Notes: generated from the sequence alone by a model not told the origin. 64,000 nt of DNA from Sphingopyxis sp. JAI128 (GCF_014207235.1 NZ_JACHDA010000004.1:62001-126000), one strand, 5' to 3'. Numbered from the stretch's first letter, positions 33,823 to 44,647 are shown. Translations and numbers: made by a program.

Positions 33823-35248
33823 GTCTGTCCCTTTTCCCGATACGGCGTCCGACGATGGCACCGAAGCGCGGCTGTTAGCCGAGGCGACGCCCGGCGACAA
33901 CGCCCCGGCGCTGTCGGTCAGCCAATTGTCGGCGGCGATCAAGCGCACGGTCGAGGACGGCTTCGCGCGCGTGCGCGTGCGTGGCGAGCTGTCGGGGGCG
34001 AAGCGCGCGGCGTCGGGACATTTCTATGCGGCGCTGAAGGACGATAATGCGCTGATCGACATGGTGATGTGGAAAGGGCAGGCAGCGCGCCTCGCCTTCC
34101 GGCCCGAGGACGGGATCGAGGTGATCGCTTGCGGGCGGCTCACCACCTATCCGGGGCGCTCCAAATATCAGCTCGTCGTCGACACGCTCGAGGTCGCGGG
34201 CGAGGGCGCCCTGATGCTGCTCTTCGAAAAATTGAAGGCGCGGCTCGGTGCCGAGGGGCTGTTCGACCGCGAACGCAAGTACGACCGGCTACCCTATCTG
34301 CCGCGCACGATCGGGGTGGTGACCTCGCCGACGGGCGCGGTGATCCGCGACATCCTCCACCGGCTGGCCGACCGCTGCCCGACGCATGTCATCGTCTGGC
34401 CCGTACTGGTGCAGGGCGACGGCGCAGCAGCGCAGGTCGCGAATGCGGTCCGCGGGTTCGACGGGCTGGCGCCCGGCGGGCCGGTTCCGCGTCCCGACCT
34501 CGTCATCGTCGCGCGCGGCGGCGGGTCGATCGAGGATCTGTGGGCGTTCAACGAAGAGGTCGTCGTGCGCGCAATCGCCGACTGCCGCATCCCGACGATC
34601 AGCGCGGTGGGGCACGAGACCGACGTGACGCTCGCCGACTATGCCGCCGACGTGCGCGCGCCGACGCCGACCGCCGCGGCGGAGATGGCGGTGCCGGTGC
34701 GCGCCGAATTGCATGCGCAGCTCGCGACATGGAACGGACGGATCATCGGTGCGGCGAACCGGCACCAGGCGTTGGCGGGCGAGCGGCTGACCGCGCTCGC
34801 GCGCCACCTGCCGAAGCGCGAGGCGCTTTACGCGCCGCAGCGCCAGCGGCTCGACGATGCGGGCGAGCGGCTCGACCGCAGCCAGCGCCACCGGCTGACG
34901 GTCGTTTCGGAGCGGCTTGCGACGCGCGGCGCGGCGCTGCGGCCCGCGCTGCTCGCGCGGCGCTGGGACCGCGACCGGGCGCAACTCGAGGGGCTGGGGC
35001 GGCTGCTGACCTCGCTCGATCCGCGCGCGCTGCTGTCGCGCGGCTATGCGATGGTGCGCGACGGCGGCGGCGCGATCGTGACGACCGCCGTGACGGCGCG
35101 CGACGCCGGGCATCTGCAATTGCAGTTTGCCGATGGCGAGGTGCCCGTTGTGGTGAGCGGCGAGCGTTCGCCGCCTCCCGCGACGTCCAGGCGACCCCCC
35201 AAGGTGCCGCCGGCAGCGCCCGGACGGGGGCAGGGCGAGCTCTTCTGA
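33821..35248 (+). CDS. xseA: Exodeoxyribonuclease VII large subunit
   Basis: 475 residues, XseA: N-terminal OB fold (about 30-125, [30 protein letters not shown]) then the catalytic Exonuc_VII_L domain ([55 protein letters not shown]) and a C-terminal coiled coil. It degrades single-stranded DNA with XseB, which is not in the window. The start codon overlaps that of purD head to head (CATG at 33820-33823) and AGGA precedes it. Confidence 0.94.
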   Translation: MSVPFPDTASDDGTEARLLAEATPGDNAPALSVSQLSAAIKRTVEDGFARVRVRGELSGAKRAASGHFYAALKDDNALIDMVMWKGQAARLAFRPEDGIEVIACGRLTTYPGRSKYQLVVDTLEVAGEGALMLLFEKLKARLGAEGLFDRERKYDRLPYLPRTIGVVTSPTGAVIRDILHRLADRCPTHVIVWPVLVQGDGAAAQVANAVRGFDGLAPGGPVPRPDLVIVARGGGSIEDLWAFNEEVVVRAIADCRIPTISAVGHETDVTLADYAADVRAPTPTAAAEMAVPVRAELHAQLATWNGRIIGAANRHQALAGERLTALARHLPKREALYAPQRQRLDDAGERLDRSQRHRLTVVSERLATRGAALRPALLARRWDRDRAQLEGLGRLLTSLDPRALLSRGYAMVRDGGGAIVTTAVTARDAGHLQLQFADGEVPVVVSGERSPPPATSRRPPKVPPAAPGRGQGELF

Positions 35249-35324
35249 ACCCGGCGGGGGTGGCCGAGCGGCGGGATGCTGCTATAGTCGTCGGAACGAT
35301 GGACCCCCGAATGGACAGAAAATC

Positions 35325-35537
35325 ATGTTGATTGCCAGCCGCAACCGCCTTGCCCGCCTGCAATACGGGCCGAACGGGTTTCGTGTCCTTGCACCCGGCG
35401 ACCATGTTCTGTGCGCGGTGAGCGGCGTGCCGATCGGGCTCGACGAGCTGCGTTACTGGTCGGTCGCGCGGCAGGAGCCTTATGCAACCGCCGAGATATC
35501 GGTGAAGGCCGAGCTGGACGCCGCGCGCCAGGCATGA
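35325..35537 (+). CDS. DUF2093 domain protein
   Basis: 70 residues: RLARLQYGPNGFRVLAPGDHVLCAVSG...LRYWSVARQEPYATAEISVK matches the small DUF2093 family found mainly in alphaproteobacteria. Function is unknown; no signal peptide or membrane segment. The stop overlaps the ATG of the M23 peptidase (ATGA), so the two are coupled, which is a common arrangement with peptidoglycan or outer-membrane genes. Confidence 0.88.
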   Translation: MLIASRNRLARLQYGPNGFRVLAPGDHVLCAVSGVPIGLDELRYWSVARQEPYATAEISVKAELDAARQA

Positions 35538-36472
35538 GCTTTGTGAAGGATTGGCCGCGGCACGGAGCGGCGCTCGCGGTGCTGATCGCCGCCGCCGGTT
35601 GCGTTCCGGCGGCAGGAACCGGAGCGACGCCCGCGCCGGGGCCGTCGGTCGAACCTGTCCCCGCGAAAGGCCCGGCGCCCGCGCCAATGCCGCCGCGCGC
35701 GCCGCTGCGCCCCGATTTCACGCTTTCGGGAGTCGCCGAACAGGGCGCGGTCGTGGTCGGGCAGGTGCCGAGCGACACGCGCGCGCTGGCGCTCGATGGC
35801 TTGCCGATCCCGGTCGCCGCCGATGGCGGCTTTCTGATTGCATTCGACCGCGATGCGCCCGCTGCCGCGCGGCTCGTCGCGACGCTCGCTGACGGGCGCG
35901 AGGTCGTCCGGACGATCGCGGTTGCGCCCGGTCGCTGGCGGATCGAACATATCGACGCGCCCTATCGCGGCAGCGCGTCGAGCGACGCGGAATTCCAGCG
36001 CCGCCGCCCCGCCGAACTTGCTCAGATCGCCGCGGCGCGAGCTACGCCGGTTGCCTCAGACGGGTGGCGGCAGGCGTTTCGCTGGCCGGTCGCGGGGCGG
36101 TTGTCGGGCTTTTTCGGCTCGCAGCGCGTCTATCAGGGCAAGCCCGGCAGCTATCACAGCGGCACCGACATCGCGGTGCCCGCGGCCACGCCCTTCGTCG
36201 CGCCGGCCGACGGCGTGGTGACGCTGGCGGCGAGTACGCCTTTCACGCTCGAAGGCAATCTGTTGATCGTCGATCATGGCATGGGTCTGTCGAGCGCGTT
36301 CCTCCATTGCCAGCGGCTCGACGTGAAGGTCGGTGACCGCGTTGCCCGAGGGCAGCAATTGGGCACCGTCGGGCGTACAGGCCGCGCGACCGGGCCGCAT
36401 CTGCACTGGGGTTTGAAGTGGCAGGGCGCGCGGCTCGACCCCGCGAAACTGGCGGGGCCGATGGTCCGCTGA
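35534..36472 (+). CDS. M23-family peptidoglycan endopeptidase, lipoprotein
   Basis: 312 residues: lipobox-like AAGC (Cys23), a Pro/Ala-rich linker (about 26-60), a beta-rich N-terminal region, then a C-terminal LytM/M23 domain. Zn ligands are GSYHSGTD (His, Asp) and GPHLHWGL (the HxH motif), so it should be active. It probably cleaves peptidoglycan crosslinks in the periplasm. The upstream DUF2093 gene overlaps by 4 nt. Confidence 0.9.
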   Translation: MSFVKDWPRHGAALAVLIAAAGCVPAAGTGATPAPGPSVEPVPAKGPAPAPMPPRAPLRPDFTLSGVAEQGAVVVGQVPSDTRALALDGLPIPVAADGGFLIAFDRDAPAAARLVATLADGREVVRTIAVAPGRWRIEHIDAPYRGSASSDAEFQRRRPAELAQIAAARATPVASDGWRQAFRWPVAGRLSGFFGSQRVYQGKPGSYHSGTDIAVPAATPFVAPADGVVTLAASTPFTLEGNLLIVDHGMGLSSAFLHCQRLDVKVGDRVARGQQLGTVGRTGRATGPHLHWGLKWQGARLDPAKLAGPMVR

Positions 36473-36734
36473 CGCTCACGGATCTCCGCGTGAATTCGTA
36501 ACCGTTGAAACAAAATGTCGCGCTGGCGGTGCTTGCCGCCCCTTGTGTTTCGCCGTGTTCCGCACTTGTTGCAAATACGTCACAATGACTTTTGAAACGA
36601 CGGAAAGCGGCGGGAATTTCCTTTACTCCAGATGAACGAAGAGCCATCCCGCACGCTATCGGGGCATTTGCGCGCGCATTTTTCGCGCGTCGGGGGTCCG
36701 GGTAGTTCATCCATCAGTAGCAAGGGACTGCACT

Positions 36735-39700
36735 GTGAAGAAAACTCAACATTCCAAGCTGAAGCTCGGCGTTGCGCCACTCGTCATGAGCGTCGCCCTG
36801 GTTTCGGCTCCTGCCTTCGCGCAGGACGCGCCGGCGGCCGAGGAAGGCGACGCTCCCATTGTCGTCACCGGTACGCGCATCCCGCAGCCCAATCTGGAAT
36901 CGGTCAGCCCGGTCACTGTTGTCAGCGGCGAAGATATCAAGCTGCAAGGTACGACCAAGATCGAGGATATGCTGAATTCGCTGCCTTCGGTTTTTGCCAG
37001 CCAGGCATCGACCCTGTCGAACGGCGCCGATGGCACGGCCTCGGTCGATCTTCGCGGCCTTGGAACCGCACGCACGCTCAGCCTGGTCAACGGCCGGCGC
37101 CTGATTCCCGGCGATCCGGGGCCGAGCAGCGGTTCGGCGGCTGACATCAACATCATTCCTTCGGCGATCCTGAAGCGCGTCGATGTGCTGACGGGCGGTG
37201 CCTCGTCGACCTATGGCGCCGACGCTGTGGCCGGCGTGGTCAACTTTATCGTTGATACGGAATTCACCGGCATTCGGGTCGATGGCCAGTACAGCTTTTT
37301 CCAGCACAACAATAACAACAAGCTGATGCCGCCGCTGCTCGATGCGCGCGCTGCAACAAGCGCCGGTTATGGCTATCCGCGCGGCAGCGTTGCCGATGGC
37401 GGCACGGTCGATGCCACCGTGATGATGGGCAGCGGCTTTGACGACGGTCGCGGTCATGCGATGGTTTATTTCGGCTATCGCAAGGCGAACCCGATCGTTC
37501 AGTCGAATCGCGACTATAGCGCGTGTACGCTGCAGAATACGCGTGCCGGTGCGAACCAGTGCGGTGGCTCGGCCACGTCGCCCGAAGGCAATGTGCTCGT
37601 TTTCGAAAACGGCACGTCGACCTTCTATACGTTTGAACCCAATGGTGGCTTCCGCAACGGAAACACGCTGTTCAACTTTGCGCCGACCAACTATTTCCAG
37701 CGCAGCGACGAACGCTATACCGCCGGCCTGTTCGCGAACTACGAGATCAATGACTCGATCAAACCCTATATGGAGTTCATGTTCATGGACGACCGCACGG
37801 TCGCCCAGATCGCTCCGTCGGGCAATTTCGGCAACACGCTGACCATCAACAGCGACAACCCGCTCATCTCGGATGCGCAGCGCGATATCATTTTTGCGCA
37901 GGAAAATCTGATCAACGGCTTTTTGGGAACCTTCCCGCTTGCCGGCGGCGCACCCTATAACCCGAACCCGGGCGCTGCACCGATCGATTTCGTCGATCCG
38001 ACGACGGGCAACACCTATAACAAGGCCTATTTCCAGCTGCTGCGCCGCAATACCGAAGGCGGATCGCGCCGTTCGGACCTGCAGCACACCAGCTTCCGCG
38101 GTGTTCTCGGCGTCAAGGGCGATCTGAGCCCGGTATGGTCGTATGACGCCTATTATCAATATGGCCGCGTCAATTACAGCCAGGTCTATTCGAACGAGTT
38201 TTCCGCGGCACGCCTGACCCGGGCGCTCGACGTCGTGGCCGATCCCAACGGCGGCGCGCCGGTCTGTCGTTCCGTCCTCGACGGCTCGGATCCGACCTGT
38301 GTTCCCTATAATGTCTTCGCCGGGCTTGGCGGGGCCAGCCCCGAGGCCGTGGCTTATTTGAGCGCCACGGGTTTCCAAAAGGGTCAGACGTCTGAGCAGG
38401 TCGCTTCGGCATCGTTGACCGGCCAATTGGGCGAATATGGGTTCAAGTCGCCCTGGGCGGAAGACGGCATTGCGATCAACGTCGGCGTCGAATGGCGCCG
38501 TGAATCGCTCGAACTGCTCACCGACAATGCGTTCCAGACCGGCGATTTGACGGGTCAGGGCGGCGCGACGCTGCCGCTGTCGGGCAATTTCCGGGTCTAT
38601 GACTTCTTTGCCGAGGCCAGTGTCCCGATCGTTCAGAACAGCTTCATTGACGATCTGTCGTTCAGCGGCGGATATCGTCATTCGTCGTACAAAACGAGCT
38701 CGGGCAACTCCTACAAGACCGATACCTACAAGCTGGCGCTCGAATTCGCTCCGGTGAGCGATATTCGTTTCCGCGGTGCATACAACCGGGCGGTCCGCGC
38801 ACCGAATATCCAGGAACTGTTTGCAACGCCGACCGTGGCCCTGAACGGGTCGGGCGATCCGTGCGCAGGCATCACGATCACGGCAACCGATTATGGTTGT
38901 CTGGCGCAGGGCCTGGTCGTTGGTCAGCGGACGGCTGCAAACCCGGCGGGTCAGTATAACGGTTTCATTGGCGGCAATCAGGACCTGCAGCCCGAAACCG
39001 CGACGACCAAGACGCTGGGTGTCGTATTGCGCCCCAGCTTCCTGCCGCGCTTTAACCTGACGGTCGACTATTTCGACATCAAGGTGGCCGACGCCATTCG
39101 CGCCTTTGGACAGGATTCGACGCTGGCCGATTGCGTTGCCAACGCAACGGCAACCTTCACGCCGGATTCCTGCGACCTGGTCAATCGCGACGCAGCGGGT
39201 TCGCTTTGGTTGACCCCGGGCGGTTATGTGGTCGATCTGCCGAACAATGTCGGTTCGCTGCGGACCAAGGGTATCGAGATCAACAGCGCCTATTCGCATG
39301 AGCTTGGCGACTTCGGCACCTTGTCGCTCAGCTTTATCGGCACGTATCTCGATAAATATCTGGTCAATAATGGCCTGACCGAACCCTATGACTGCGCAGG
39401 CCTCTATGGCCCGACGTGCAGCGCGGGCGGGACGACGCAAAGCGGCGCGCCGTTGCCGAAATGGCGCCACAAGCTGCGTACGACGCTGAAAACGAACAGC
39501 GGTATCGGTCTGTCGGTGCAATGGCGTCAGGTCGGGAAGGTGAAGGCGGAAACGCTGTCGGACAATCCGTCGCTTGCCGGTGATTTCAATTTTGAACCGG
39601 GCCTGCGCGTCAAGGCACAGAATTATTTCGATCTGGCCGCGACGTTCGATGTCGGTGACAGCTTCATTTTCCGGCTGGGCGCCAACAATATCTTCGACAA

Positions 39701-39845
39701 GGAGCCGCCGCTGATCACCTCGGGCAGCGGCTCGCGTCCGGGCTCGAACCTCTGCCCGACCGGTCCGTGTAACGGCAACACCTATCCCGCGACCTGGGAT
39801 TCGCTGGGCCGTTATTTCTATGCCGGCGCCACGCTGGAATTCTAA
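36735..39845 (+). CDS. TonB-dependent outer-membrane receptor
   Basis: 1036 residues. Signal peptide (cleaves near AFAQD), then TonB-box-like IVVTGTRIP and a plug domain (about 50-180, LPSVFASQ, ASVDLRGLGTARTLSLVNGRRL, GGASSTYGADAVAGVVNFI), then a 22-strand beta barrel ending in ATLEF. FRGAYNRAVRAPNIQELF is the typical strand near the middle of the barrel. A 262-bp region without genes precedes it. GTG is the start. The terminator at 39868 closes the transcript before the TPR-sulfotransferase gene. Ligand unknown. Confidence 0.94.
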   Translation: MKKTQHSKLKLGVAPLVMSVALVSAPAFAQDAPAAEEGDAPIVVTGTRIPQPNLESVSPVTVVSGEDIKLQGTTKIEDMLNSLPSVFASQASTLSNGADGTASVDLRGLGTARTLSLVNGRRLIPGDPGPSSGSAADINIIPSAILKRVDVLTGGASSTYGADAVAGVVNFIVDTEFTGIRVDGQYSFFQHNNNNKLMPPLLDARAATSAGYGYPRGSVADGGTVDATVMMGSGFDDGRGHAMVYFGYRKANPIVQSNRDYSACTLQNTRAGANQCGGSATSPEGNVLVFENGTSTFYTFEPNGGFRNGNTLFNFAPTNYFQRSDERYTAGLFANYEINDSIKPYMEFMFMDDRTVAQIAPSGNFGNTLTINSDNPLISDAQRDIIFAQENLINGFLGTFPLAGGAPYNPNPGAAPIDFVDPTTGNTYNKAYFQLLRRNTEGGSRRSDLQHTSFRGVLGVKGDLSPVWSYDAYYQYGRVNYSQVYSNEFSAARLTRALDVVADPNGGAPVCRSVLDGSDPTCVPYNVFAGLGGASPEAVAYLSATGFQKGQTSEQVASASLTGQLGEYGFKSPWAEDGIAINVGVEWRRESLELLTDNAFQTGDLTGQGGATLPLSGNFRVYDFFAEASVPIVQNSFIDDLSFSGGYRHSSYKTSSGNSYKTDTYKLALEFAPVSDIRFRGAYNRAVRAPNIQELFATPTVALNGSGDPCAGITITATDYGCLAQGLVVGQRTAANPAGQYNGFIGGNQDLQPETATTKTLGVVLRPSFLPRFNLTVDYFDIKVADAIRAFGQDSTLADCVANATATFTPDSCDLVNRDAAGSLWLTPGGYVVDLPNNVGSLRTKGIEINSAYSHELGDFGTLSLSFIGTYLDKYLVNNGLTEPYDCAGLYGPTCSAGGTTQSGAPLPKWRHKLRTTLKTNSGIGLSVQWRQVGKVKAETLSDNPSLAGDFNFEPGLRVKAQNYFDLAATFDVGDSFIFRLGANNIFDKEPPLITSGSGSRPGSNLCPTGPCNGNTYPATWDSLGRYFYAGATLEF

Positions 39846-39867
39846 GCGCGGCTTGATGGTTTAAGTG

Positions 39868-39904
39868 GGGCGGCGGTTCTTCGGACCCGCCGCCCTTTCT
39901 TTTT
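39868..39904 (+). terminator. Rho-independent terminator after the TonB receptor
   Basis: GC-rich 9-bp stem gggcggcgg / ccgccgccc with a 10-nt loop is followed directly by tttctttttt. This is a textbook intrinsic terminator. It lies 23 bp after the receptor stop and 68 bp before the next ATG. Confidence 0.9.
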
Positions 39905-39971
39905 AAGCAACCACTGCTAGCACCAGAAGGACGGTGCTCTGGCATGGGCGCCTTGTTCTGGAACGTCTCGA

Positions 39972-41975
39972 ATGCCGATGCTCGATTCCCTCACCGCCGA
40001 CACTCTCCGACAAGCAATGGTCATGTTGCAATCGGGGCAGGCAGAACCAGCGCGCGCGCTGGCTGCGGATGCGCTTCTGAAGGGTGGCGATCCCGTCGCG
40101 CTCAATGCATTCATCGGCATGCTTCTGGGACGAAATGGCGACCCTGCGGGTGCTGTGCGTCATTTGTTGGTCGCACATAAGGAGCGGCCGCAGGACCTGA
40201 TTATCGCGTGCAACCTGATTTCCACCCAGATCGAGGCAGGCGACCTGCAAGGTGCCCTGGCGGTTGCAACGCGCGAGCGTGCCTTTTCCGATTCCACGGC
40301 GCGGGTCGCTCGATACCGCGGATATCTGGCGCAGACGTTGGGCCAGTTTGAGGCGGCGGCCGAAGCCTATGACTATGTGATCGGAAAATTCCCCGACGAT
40401 TTTGAAAGCTGGAACAATCTGGGCAACGCCCGCCAGCTCCTAGGCGATGTCGATGGCGGCATCGCCGCGCTGGAACGGGCCGTCGCGCTCGACCCGACGG
40501 CGCCTCCAGCCAGGATCAATCTGGCATCCGCATTGACGGCGGGCGGACGCGACGAGGAGGCCGAACGGATTCTCAGGACGGCGGCGAGCGATTTTCCCGA
40601 CGACGCGCGTGTGCTTTACGAATTATATGGGATTCTCAAACGCCGTCGGCGCGATGGCGAAGCGCTATCGCTTCTGGAGGATGCGGCGCGGCTTGATCCC
40701 GGAAACGCCGAGGTGCAGTTCAAGCTCGCGGTCGAATATGGCGCGGCGATGCGTATGGACGATGCCGAGCGTGCCTATTTGAACGCGGTCGACAGTGCCC
40801 CCCAAATGTCCGAGGCTTACCTGGGTCTCGCCATCCAGTTCGAGCATAGCAATCGCGAAGGCGATTTGGCGCCGTTGATCGAGCGGGGCGAGAAGCATGG
40901 ACTGTCGCCCGCGACGCTTGCGTTCATGCGGGCGCTCGAGCATCGGCGCGCTGGACGTTTTTCCGAAGCACTCGATTGTTTGTCCGCCGTCCCGGAAACG
41001 ATGGAACCCGAACGGACGACGCATATTCGCGCTACCCTGTTTGACCGCCTTGGCCGTTTTGACGAGGCTTTCGGCGCGTTCGAGGACACTGCCAGACTGC
41101 ATCAGGCGGATCCACGCGATCCGCTTGCAAGGGCGGAGGAGTCGCGCGAAGAATTGACGCGGGAGGTCGCATTGCTGGTCCCGCAATGGATCGATGGCTG
41201 GCGGCCGGTTACCTTGGAACCGGACCGGCCGGACCCGGTATTTCTGGTTGGATTTCCGCGATCGGGCACCACCCTGCTCGATACGATCTTGATGGGGCAT
41301 CCCGACACCACGGTGATGGAGGAAAAGCCTTATCTGAATGTGATCGACAGGGCACTGGGCGGCATTTCTGCGCTGCCCCGTTTGGACGCGGATGGAATTG
41401 CGCGCGCGCGCGCGCAATATTTCGCCGCGGTCGATGAAGGCGAACGGCCGGGCACAGCGCCTTTGCTGATCGATAAATCGCCGCTGTTTCTGCAGAAAGT
41501 CCCGTTGATCAAGCGTCTGTTTCCCGAGGCGCGTTTCATATTGGCCTTGCGCCATCCATGCGACGTGCTGCTGAGTTGCTTTATGAGCAACTTCCGCCTC
41601 AATTCGGCGATGGCAAATTTTCTGCGGCTAGAGGATGCCGCAGCCTATTATGATCTCACGTTTCAGCATTGGGAGCGTTCGAAGGCGCTTTTTCCTGTCC
41701 CGGTCCACACCATCGTCTATGAGCGGCTGATCGCGGACGTGGAGCAAGAGATCCGTCCGCTTTTCGATTTTCTCGAACTCGGTTGGGATGCCAAGGTTCT
41801 CGATCACCAGCGTACGGCCAAGGCGCGGGGTCTCATTACGACAGCCAGCTATTCGCAGGTCGCCGAACCCATTTACACGCGCGCTAGCGGACGCTGGATG
41901 CACTATCGAGACAAATTGGAACCGATCCTGCCGACTCTGGCGCCTTGGGTGGAGCATTTCGGCTACTCGCTCTAG
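39972..41975 (+). CDS. TPR-repeat protein with C-terminal sulfotransferase domain
   Basis: 667 residues. About 390 N-terminal residues form TPR repeats (for example SWNNLGNARQLLGDVDGGIAALERAVALDP). The C-terminal third is a PAPS-dependent sulfotransferase: 5'-phosphosulfate loop FPRSGTTLL (428-436), 3'-phosphate motif ILALRHPCDVLLSCF. Such fusions often follow TonB receptors in sphingomonads and caulobacters; the acceptor is not known. ATG at 39972 or two codons later; no clear ribosome site. The preceding terminator suggests its own promoter. Confidence 0.9.
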   Translation: MPMLDSLTADTLRQAMVMLQSGQAEPARALAADALLKGGDPVALNAFIGMLLGRNGDPAGAVRHLLVAHKERPQDLIIACNLISTQIEAGDLQGALAVATRERAFSDSTARVARYRGYLAQTLGQFEAAAEAYDYVIGKFPDDFESWNNLGNARQLLGDVDGGIAALERAVALDPTAPPARINLASALTAGGRDEEAERILRTAASDFPDDARVLYELYGILKRRRRDGEALSLLEDAARLDPGNAEVQFKLAVEYGAAMRMDDAERAYLNAVDSAPQMSEAYLGLAIQFEHSNREGDLAPLIERGEKHGLSPATLAFMRALEHRRAGRFSEALDCLSAVPETMEPERTTHIRATLFDRLGRFDEAFGAFEDTARLHQADPRDPLARAEESREELTREVALLVPQWIDGWRPVTLEPDRPDPVFLVGFPRSGTTLLDTILMGHPDTTVMEEKPYLNVIDRALGGISALPRLDADGIARARAQYFAAVDEGERPGTAPLLIDKSPLFLQKVPLIKRLFPEARFILALRHPCDVLLSCFMSNFRLNSAMANFLRLEDAAAYYDLTFQHWERSKALFPVPVHTIVYERLIADVEQEIRPLFDFLELGWDAKVLDHQRTAKARGLITTASYSQVAEPIYTRASGRWMHYRDKLEPILPTLAPWVEHFGYSL

Positions 41976-41996
41976 CAACCTGGCGTTCCGGGCACG

Positions 41997-44576
41997 TTAC
42001 ACTGGCACAAGTTTCAGCGCGCCGTCGCCTTCGTCGACCCGGATCGTCGATCCGTCCCTCACATCGCCTTTCAGGATCAGGTCGGCGAGCGGGTCCTGCA
42101 GATATTTCTGCACCGCACGCTTCAGCGGCCTGGCGCCATAGACGGGATCGTAACCGACGCGGCCGAGCCACGCCCGCGCGGCGTCGGTCAGGTCGAGCGT
42201 CACCTTGCGGTCGGCGAGCAGTTTCTGGACGCGCGCGACCTGGATGTCCACGATCCCGGCCATATGCTGCTGCGCAAGGCGGTTGAAGAGCACGATCTCG
42301 TCGAGCCGGTTCAGGAACTCGGGCCGGAAATGCGCGCGCACCACTTCCATCACCGCAGGTTCGGCCTGTTCGACCGGCGCGTCGTCGGGCAGCGCGGCGA
42401 TCGCCTGGCTACCGAGGTTCGACGTCAGGATGATCAGCGTGTTGGTGAAATCGACCGTGCGACCCTGTCCGTCGGTCAGGCGCCCGTCGTCGAGCACCTG
42501 GAGCAGGATGTTGAACACGTCGGCGTGGGCTTTCTCGACCTCGTCGAACAGCACGACCTGATAGGGCCGTCGGCGCACCGCTTCGGTGAGCGTGCCGCCC
42601 TCTTCATAACCGACATAGCCCGGAGGCGCGCCGACGAGCCGCGCGACGCTGTGCTTTTCCATGAATTCGGACATGTCGATGCGCACCATCGCATTGTCGT
42701 CGTCGAACAGGAAACGGGCGAGCGCCTTGGTGAGCTCGGTCTTGCCGACGCCCGTGGGGCCGAGGAAGAGGAACGAGCCCAAGGGCCGGTTCGGGTCCTG
42801 CAACCCGGCGCGGGCGCGGCGCACCGCGGTCGACACGGCGCGGACCGCTTCGTCCTGCCCGATGACGCGCTTTTCGAGCGTGCTTTCCATCGAAAGTAGT
42901 TTTTCGCGCTCGCCCGCCAGCATGCGATCGACAGGGATGCCGGTCCATTTGCTCACCACCGCCGCGATGTCGTCGGCGGTGACTTCTTCGCGCAGCATCG
43001 CGTTGCCCGCAGCGGCCTCGGCGTCGGCGAGCTGCTTTTCGAGGCCGGGAATCGTTCCGTAGGATAGTTCGCCCGCTTTCGCGAGATCGCCGGCGCGCTG
43101 CGCCTGGTCGAGCGCCGAACGCGCCGCGTCGAGTTCTTCCTTGATCTTTGCCTCGGCGTGGATCTTGTCCTTCTCGGCTTGCCACTTCTGGGTGAGGCCG
43201 GCCGATTGCTGCTCGAGATTTGCGAGTTCGGCCTGCAAGGCCTGAAGCCGGTCGTTCGACGCGGCGTCGCTTTCCTTGCCGAGCGCCGATTCCTCGATCT
43301 TCATCTGGATGATGCGGCGGTCGAGGCTCTCGATCTCCTCGGGCTTCGATTCGACCTCCATGCGGATGCGGCTCGCCGCCTCGTCCATCAGGTCGATCGC
43401 CTTGTCGGGCAGGAAACGGTCGGAGATATAACGGTTCGACAGGGTCGCCGCGGCGACGATCGCGCCGTCGGTGATCCGCACCCCATGGTGCAGCTCATAT
43501 TTCTCCTTGATGCCGCGCAGGATCGAGATCGAATCCTCGACCGTCGGTTCGCCGACGAAGACGGGCTGGAAACGCCGCTGGAGCGCGGGGTCCTTTTCGA
43601 CATGCTTGCGATATTCGTCGAGCGTCGTCGCGCCGATGCAATGGAGTTCGCCGCGCGCCAATGCGGGTTTGAGAAGGTTCGAGGCGTCCATCGCGCCTTC
43701 GGATTTGCCCGCGCCGACCAGCGTGTGCATCTCGTCGATGAACAGGATGATTTCGCCTTCGGCGGCCTTCACATCGTCGAGCACGCCCTTGAGCCGCTCC
43801 TCGAACTCGCCGCGATATTTGGCCCCCGCGATCAGCGCGCCCATGTCGAGCGCGAGCAGGCGGCGGTCCTTCAAACTGTCGGGCACATCGCCGTTGACGA
43901 TGCGCAGTGCCAGGCCCTCGGCGATCGCGGTCTTGCCGACGCCGGGCTCGCCGATCAGCACCGGGTTGTTCTTGGTCCGGCGCGCGAGGATCTGAACGGT
44001 GCGGCGGATTTCCTCGTCGCGGCCGATCACGGGGTCGAGCTTGCCCTCGCGCGCGACGTCGGTGAGGTCGCGGGCGAATTTCTTGAGCGCTTCGTAGCGA
44101 TCCTCGGCCGAGGCGGTGTCGGCGGTGCGGCCGCCGCGCAGCGCGTTGATCGCGGCGTTCAGCGCATCGGCCTTCACGCCGGCATCGGCAAGGACCTTGC
44201 CGACGGGCGTGCCGGTCGAAAGCACCATCGCGAGCAGCAGCCGTTCGACGGTGACATAGCCATCGCCCGCCTTGGTCGCGACCTGTTCGGCCTGATCGAG
44301 CAGGCGCACCGCATCATTGTCGAGCCCCGGCGTCGCCTGCGCGCCCGATCCCGAAACGGCGGGAACCTTGGCGAGCAGGGCGTCGATGCCTTGCACCGCG
44401 CGCGCTGCGTCGCCGCCGCTCTTCGCGATCAGCCCGGCGGCCATGCCTTCATTATCTTCGAGCAACGCCTTGGCGATATGCTCGGGACCGATTCGCTGAT
44501 GGTTCAGGCGGATCGCGATCGTCTGCGCCGCCTGCAAAAAGCCCTTGGCGCGGTCGGTAAATTTTTCGAGGTTCAT
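41997..44576 (-). CDS. clpB: ATP-dependent disaggregase ClpB
   Basis: 859 residues, full length for ClpB: N domain, AAA1 (Walker A GEPGVGKT at 209-216), a coiled-coil middle domain (about 410-530), AAA2 (Walker A GPTGVGKT near 605). It works with DnaK/DnaJ to rescue aggregated proteins after heat shock. The start follows AAAGGGG. Upstream there is a CTTG...CTATCT arrangement with 18-nt spacing that resembles a sigma-32 promoter, and a 7-bp inverted repeat at 44610-44629. Confidence 0.96.
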   Translation of the reverse strand: MNLEKFTDRAKGFLQAAQTIAIRLNHQRIGPEHIAKALLEDNEGMAAGLIAKSGGDAARAVQGIDALLAKVPAVSGSGAQATPGLDNDAVRLLDQAEQVATKAGDGYVTVERLLLAMVLSTGTPVGKVLADAGVKADALNAAINALRGGRTADTASAEDRYEALKKFARDLTDVAREGKLDPVIGRDEEIRRTVQILARRTKNNPVLIGEPGVGKTAIAEGLALRIVNGDVPDSLKDRRLLALDMGALIAGAKYRGEFEERLKGVLDDVKAAEGEIILFIDEMHTLVGAGKSEGAMDASNLLKPALARGELHCIGATTLDEYRKHVEKDPALQRRFQPVFVGEPTVEDSISILRGIKEKYELHHGVRITDGAIVAAATLSNRYISDRFLPDKAIDLMDEAASRIRMEVESKPEEIESLDRRIIQMKIEESALGKESDAASNDRLQALQAELANLEQQSAGLTQKWQAEKDKIHAEAKIKEELDAARSALDQAQRAGDLAKAGELSYGTIPGLEKQLADAEAAAGNAMLREEVTADDIAAVVSKWTGIPVDRMLAGEREKLLSMESTLEKRVIGQDEAVRAVSTAVRRARAGLQDPNRPLGSFLFLGPTGVGKTELTKALARFLFDDDNAMVRIDMSEFMEKHSVARLVGAPPGYVGYEEGGTLTEAVRRRPYQVVLFDEVEKAHADVFNILLQVLDDGRLTDGQGRTVDFTNTLIILTSNLGSQAIAALPDDAPVEQAEPAVMEVVRAHFRPEFLNRLDEIVLFNRLAQQHMAGIVDIQVARVQKLLADRKVTLDLTDAARAWLGRVGYDPVYGARPLKRAVQKYLQDPLADLILKGDVRDGSTIRVDEGDGALKLVPV

Positions 44577-44609
44577 GCTGGATAAGCCCCTTTCTCACCC
44601 GGCAAGATA

Positions 44610-44629
44610 GTGTTGCCATTGTGCAACAC
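44610..44629 (-). promoter_or_regulatory. Inverted repeat within the candidate heat-shock promoter of clpB
   Basis: gtgttgc and gcaacac are perfect 7-bp arms with a 6-nt spacer, 34 bp upstream of the clpB ATG. On the coding strand CTTG lies at its left edge and CTATCT at its right edge, as in sigma-32 promoters of alphaproteobacteria. It may be an operator or only chance symmetry in a promoter; no CIRCE-like element is present. Confidence 0.35.
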
Positions 44630-44647
44630 AAGGGTTTCCCTCCCATT

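Noticed and set aside
36714-39521. A 935-codon minus-strand open frame opposite the TonB receptor
   Set aside because: The receptor is unambiguous and this frame has no domain or ribosome-binding site.
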